DNA of 10,596 bases from Fennellomyces sp. T-0311 (Eukaryota; Mucoromycota; Mucoromycetes; Mucorales; Lichtheimiaceae): positions 1 to 10,596 of the forward strand of contig JALLLT010000180.1 of NCBI GenBank assembly GCA_025266875.1, in the 5' to 3' direction. Below the pieces are notes generated by a model, which made no database searches, had not been told where the DNA came from, and was given only the letters and a program-made list of their open reading frames with translations. The position numbers were made by a program, and so were the translations under genes. Shown here piece by piece: positions 7,391-10,596 of this stretch. How positions within the stretch are numbered: position 1 is the stretch's first letter; each line of letters opens with the position of its first letter.

Positions 7391-7912
7391 TCAATACAAA
7401 GGTCAAGTGCGTGCCAAAAAGGGAAAGGTAGCGTAAACGAAGAGGGGCCGAGAAATTTCGTTACAACGTTTCTCCTTTTGCTGTATGGCAATCCTTTCTA
7501 ACCCTTACCCTTGTAGTAGTTGTTTCTTTGGCGGTTCCCACGCAGTCTACCTTGACAGCAATATCACTCTTGTCACACTGTTGTTATCGCGGTACCTGTT
7601 GGCTTTCCAAGGTGAATCTTCCACGCGTTAGTCATCACCATGCCGTTGCGTTCGGGATTTCTGATACTTTCTGCAGTTATCACTATCGCCGTTCACATCG
7701 GACTACCCTGCGCTATATAGATCCATAGAAATTAAATAGTACTATTTGTCTGTTCTGATAATAAAAATGCTATACTGCTAAAACCATAATTTGCTACCAC
7801 CATTTTGCCAATTTTGCTGCTAAAATTAATAACCGTATCGAATCCAAAAATGAGACGATCCCTGCTTCTTCCGAAATAAACAACGCGTGTACCAAAACCA
7901 CTGGGAGGGGCT
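7391..7912. other. Unassigned intergenic stretch
   Basis: No gene can be supported. A weak 10-bp inverted repeat GAGAAA..CGTT/AACG..TTTCTC lies at about 7449-7473. A tiny hydrophobic ORF with a good start context (CACC then ATG, around 7640-7720) reads MPLRSGFLILSAVITIAVHI before a stop soon after. It is too short to call a gene. The rest is AT-rich toward 7740-7860. Confidence 0.5.
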
Positions 7913-8064
7913 AAAAGAATACAGGGGTAAAAATGTTGCGTATTCTACCTGAGTATCCTTAAGAATACTCATGAAGATACAGTATTCTTGAAAATACTGC
8001 ATTCTTTTAAGGAGAACTCGACATTCTTAAGAATACAGCGCTTTAAAAGCAATGTATTCTTTTA
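7913..8064. repeat. Cluster of AAGAATAC / GTATTCTT palindromes
   Basis: About eight half-sites fall within 150 bp. They include the near-perfect palindrome GAGTATCCTTAAGAATACTC (7951-7970), the inverted repeat CAGTATT..AATACTG (7980-7999), and ATTCTTAAGAAT within 8021-8038. Single half-sites lie at 7913, 7940, 7999 and 8051. The arrangement looks like repeated binding sites or the folded end of a miniature element. No ORF crosses it. Confidence 0.6.
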
Positions 8065-8264
8065 GTGAATGGCCAATCGGAGGTTGTGTAGTTTTACTAA
8101 AGACGGCATAAATATGACGTTTTGAACCTTAATTTTCGTGTAATGAAACGTTTCGTGTCAGAATGGAAGCTTTCTCAGAAACAAAAATAGATGAAACACT
8201 GATTATCGATATCGGAAGGAGTACCCGAAACAGATGGAACGGTATCGTTTTATAGACTTTCGTT
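8065..8264. other. Unassigned intergenic stretch
   Basis: No gene is supported. It contains a perfect 10-bp palindrome GAAACGTTTC (8145-8154), with related CGTTTC motifs nearby. Confidence 0.4.
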
Positions 8265-8783
8265 TCAGCGACATAATTGGCAGAATAGATGGTGCGATTG
8301 TATGCATTTAAAATTTGTGGCATTTTTATTATCAAAAGAAAAGATAGCAGGTTCAATTTCTATATAGCGATAAGATGTAGCAAGTAGTCCGGGAGCATGG
8401 CAGCGAGATCGTGCAATGGAACGGGACAGCAAGAGCAGTAATAATGACCAGCCTCGATGAACAGTATAGGTGCACCGGTTAGAAAATGATAACTGGTGGT
8501 AACTAGAATGAGAGATGTTAGACGAAAACGTGCACAGTAATATTAAAGTAAAGGTTACCTTACGCTGATGGGCACACTCCAATTGCAGGATCTCTGTTGT
8601 CAAATTTCGTGAGCTTCATTGTAATGGAGTTCAGCAATTATGTACCTTTGTAGATTGAGTCTATGAGTGGAGCACCGGCAGTGGTAAACAAGTGGCTCTG
8701 GTAAATTAAAAGCTTAAGAATTTATGCGGTGGCAAGCAGACTTACCTATTAGCCAGCCTTGTTAGTTTCCAATAAGGCAGCAT
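8265..8783 (-). CDS. Doubtful spliced ORF on the minus strand
   Basis: A TATAAAAA box (8921-8914) and a pyrimidine-rich leader precede ATG at 8783. A consensus GTAAGT donor (8745) pairs with ACCAG or CAGAG about 48 nt on. Further candidate introns follow, including one ending TCTAACATCTCTCATTCTAG with a clear CTAAC branch-like site. Joining them can reach the long open frame that ends at 8265. The product would be about 118 residues, Leu- and Ser-rich, matching nothing I know. The splice signals are better than chance would suggest, but several alternative joins meet stops, so the model is weak. It could be a decayed gene. Confidence 0.2.
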
Positions 8784-9055
8784 AGAGAAGAATGGATAGT
8801 CTTCAATCAATACCGATAGGGTTGTAGCGATGAGAGAGTGAGGAGTTGTACAAGGTAGCGATGGTAAAGGAAAGTGAAAGAGATGAAAAGAGAGATTTTC
8901 TGCTGCATACTGCTTTTTATACCAGGTATGAAGTGGATAACGACCGCGTTTTGGACCCGGCTGTGTTGGAGACCTTGCCCTCTTGGGCTAAAAATTAAAA
9001 GTTTCGTTTTTTCCTCTGAACAACCATTGTTTTCGTGTCAAAGCAACTTTATTTT
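8784..9055. other. Intergenic stretch with a possible minus-strand promoter
   Basis: On the minus strand, TATAAAAA (8921-8914) is followed by about 110 bases of C/T-rich sequence containing CTTTCACTTTCC and CACTCTCTCATC, a common look for fungal leaders. On the other side it holds the 3' flank of the second transposase tail. No coding region is supported. Confidence 0.35.
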
Positions 9056-9343
9056 TTAAATGGTTATTCTTTTCGGCAACGGGATTACGACCATCGAGGC
9101 CGTCGTAGGATCTGCCTGCGCGCCATGTGGAACCACCGCTACCTGGGAATGGATTCTGTGGACCGGGATTATACACGCGTCATTCTCATCCATGTACTGC
9201 CACAGCCATTCTTCAAGGGTCGCTGGTACAAAGCGTTGCTCCTCCTTTGAACTGTACCAACGGACAAACGCAAGATGGTGGACCATTGGTATACGGTTGA
9301 TGATGATTTTGTGCTTGAAGAAGTACATTACGCGGCCAGGATA
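9056..9343 (-). pseudogene. Second, inverted copy of the transposase-like C-terminal tail
   Basis: It reads from YPGRVMYFFKH near 9343, through HHLAFVRWY, TLEEW, CIIPVHRIHSQVAVVPHG, to the ending VVIPLPKRITI and TAA at 9058-9056. The order and ending match the plus-strand copy at 4246-4693, with a two-residue gap after the WY motif. The nucleotide differences are largely synonymous. The frame stays open to about 9415, but upstream of 9343 the resemblance fades, so the homologous part is truncated there. No large upstream transposase body exists in the window. As with the first copy, a retrotransposon lies just beyond the truncated side. Confidence 0.65.
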
Positions 9344-9410
9344 TGCACGACGTTGTAACGAGTAAAGTCGGTTTGTGCTACCACAGTTTCCTAATCCAAT
9401 TTTTCCATCA

Positions 9411-9520
9411 GATTTTTATCTTTTTTTCATCATATTCTTATCTTCTTTTTATCTTATTTTTATAATACTATACACATATATTCAACTTCTTTTTATCTTT
9501 TATTACTACTTCTTTATCAG
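9411..9520 (+). repeat. T-rich low-complexity tract
   Basis: This is a run of pyrimidines with repeated TTTTTATC/TTCTTATC units between the second transposase tail and the LTR at 9521. It may belong to the upstream part of that LTR or be old AT-rich filler. No coding potential. Confidence 0.6.
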
Positions 9521-9763
9521 TGTGTAACCGCTGAACAAGTATAAATAGCCCGATTTTGCAGAGCGAATAAAGCAGTTAACTTATACTCATTGTTTACACA
9601 CAAACATTAGGCAAAGCCTTGATATCTTTTTGATCTGAATAAGCCAAAAGTGCTAAGATCTATTATTTTTGTTAACTCACCCAGCCTACAAACCTTTTTT
9701 TTTTTCACTCTTAAACTTATATTGTGAACTACCGTTCACTCTCCTACAAGAAATACTCTATCA
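9521..9763 (+). repeat. 5' LTR of the second retrotransposon (boundaries uncertain)
   Basis: TATAAATA (9540-9547) and AATAAA (9566-9571) lie upstream of a gag ORF in the same orientation. Two readings fit. A short LTR of 80 bp (9521-9600) has well-matched inverted ends TGTGTAA and TTTACACA. A longer one ends at TCA (9763), two bases before a primer-site-like TGG. The true left end may also lie further left. The 3' LTR that would settle this is outside the window. It does not resemble the LTR at 3744 or the solo LTR. Confidence 0.5.
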
Positions 9764-9765
9764 AT

Positions 9766-9782
9766 TGGTGCTCACTACAGGG
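9766..9782 (+). other. Candidate tRNA primer-binding site of the second retrotransposon
   Basis: TGGTGCTCACTACAGGG starts with TGG, the complement of the tRNA 3' CCA. A discriminator base, seven acceptor-stem bases and a T-stem stretch ending in G would follow. It begins two bases after a CA. No tRNA sequence is available here to confirm the match. Confidence 0.4.
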
Positions 9783-9902
9783 GAAAGCAAACATATTCCC
9801 AGTATAAACAACAAAGCTATTCAAAAACAAAAAAAATCGTAAAACACAATTCCACTCTACACTTTTAACCCAACGCTACCAAGCAAATTACTACCCGTCA
9901 AA

Positions 9903-10596
9903 ATGTCTATCCACAGCCAGGAACAAGTTATTACCGCTGATGATTCGAACAGAATCATCGACTCGACCGAAGGAAGTGAGATTCAAGAGGAACATCTGTA
10001 TTCATCGGAAGTTTCGTCTCACTCTGGAAAACGTTTGTCCGAACTAACTGTGTTGGATACGCGCCCTATCTACCCACCTCAAAGCCTTAGTTTTGGAGGC
10101 TATGAGAACGAGAACTTTATCAAGTTCCGAAGCGAGTTTCGCCAATATATGTTGTTGGCAGGAATCTTTGGTAACACCGCTCGGCAGATTCAAGTTCTGC
10201 ATGCCATCTTGAGAGGACCCGCTCTTGCCTTTTTCGAAAGGAAGATCTTCCCACGTCTGGAGAGCAAAACTGATGCCGCAGTACGCACACTTGAAGATGT
10301 GCTAGAACTACTCGAGATCGAGTATGTAACCGATCATGACATTCTGCGAATGAAAGAAGAATTCAGTCGCATGACTCAACTTGCTGATGAAAGTCCACGC
10401 CAATTTCTCGGTCGTCTTCGAGAAGCATTGGATATGGTTAACATGGAAGACCAGGACGCCTTGTATACACGATTTAAGCAAGGACTATTGCCGGAAATCC
10501 GAGCTCATTGTTACTCTACCGGATTTTTGGAGCACAACCAATTCTTACAAGCCGCTGATGGATATTGGTTTGCGCACCGAGAAATGTTAAAGCGCA
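9903..10596 (+). CDS. gag: Gag-like protein of a second LTR retrotransposon, 3'-partial
   Basis: ATG at 9903 (context CAAAATG, A at -3) opens a frame with no stop to the window edge, so 231 codons are visible. After an acidic, Ser-rich N-terminus (~1-50) comes the retrotransposon-gag core. It has an F-G start (SFGGYENENFIKFRSEFRQY, ~68-87), then VLHAILRGPALAFFERK, RMKEEFSRMTQ, ESPRQFLGRLREALD and RFKQGLLPEI. This order matches the capsid-like Retrotrans_gag domain of Ty3/gypsy elements: packing of element RNA in cytoplasmic particles. The zinc knuckle and protease would lie further right. It sits about 140 bp past the candidate primer site. With no stop in view, it is easy to miss in ORF lists that need one. 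Confidence 0.85.
   Translation, partial: MSIHSQEQVITADDSNRIIDSTEGSEIQEEHLYSSEVSSHSGKRLSELTVLDTRPIYPPQSLSFGGYENENFIKFRSEFRQYMLLAGIFGNTARQIQVLHAILRGPALAFFERKIFPRLESKTDAAVRTLEDVLELLEIEYVTDHDILRMKEEFSRMTQLADESPRQFLGRLREALDMVNMEDQDALYTRFKQGLLPEIRAHCYSTGFLEHNQFLQAADGYWFAHREMLKR

Noticed and set aside
7499..7520. Telomere-like CTAACCCTTACCC
   Set aside because: Only about two units are present, with no array. It is within expectation for chance.
7700..8400. Inverted match CGCTATATAGA (about 7709) and TCTATATAGCG (about 8358), with CGGACTAC near both
   Set aside because: The matches are short (11 and 8 bp), spaced differently at the two sites, and the intervening sequence does not align. They are not enough to call terminal repeats.
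9035..9365. Plus-strand ORFs over the second transposase tail
   Set aside because: They mirror ORFs opposite the first copy only because the underlying gene is shared. The minus-strand frame keeps its residues with synonymous change; these do not.

Overview
This is eukaryotic, repeat-rich DNA, most likely from a fungus. The case for a fungus is the short 50-58 nt introns with GTAAGG/GTTTGT-type donors and the Ty3/gypsy elements. The transposase-like protein tails resemble, from memory, proteins that are abundant in Mucoromycota (Mucor/Rhizopus-type fungi). The phylum is an inference and I name no species. No bacterial gene organisation, rRNA, tRNA or CRISPR array is visible.

Layout, left to right. 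(1) Positions 1-3756 hold the pol part of a Ty3/gypsy retrotransposon, already open at the left window edge and ending just inside its 3' LTR (3744-4245). (2) That LTR abuts the C-terminal tail of a large transposase-like gene (4246-4693, +), whose upstream part must lie left of the retroelement if the insertion split it. (3) Converging on it is a four-exon minus-strand gene of unknown function (4758-5843). Its true 5' end lies further right (6217-6348), because a 404-bp solo LTR (5813-6216) with a perfect 5-bp target duplication GTCCT sits inside its first coding exon. Removing the LTR and one duplication copy restores the frame exactly. (4) Positions 6349-9055 are mostly unassigned. They hold one unrecognised ORF fragment, a 73-bp tandem repeat, a cluster of AAGAATAC/GTATTCTT palindromes and a doubtful spliced minus-strand ORF. 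(5) At 9056-9343 (-) there is a second, diverged copy of the same transposase tail, pointing inward. (6) From about 9521 to the right edge is the start of a second LTR retrotransposon: LTR, candidate primer-binding site, leader, and a gag ORF from 9903 that runs off the window.

The region therefore reads as a nest of mobile elements. An older DNA-transposon family is represented by two inverted tails and possibly an accessory gene. It has been broken into by at least two retroelement insertions, with a third at the right. The genes do not form a pathway. Their relationships are insertion, truncation and convergent orientation.
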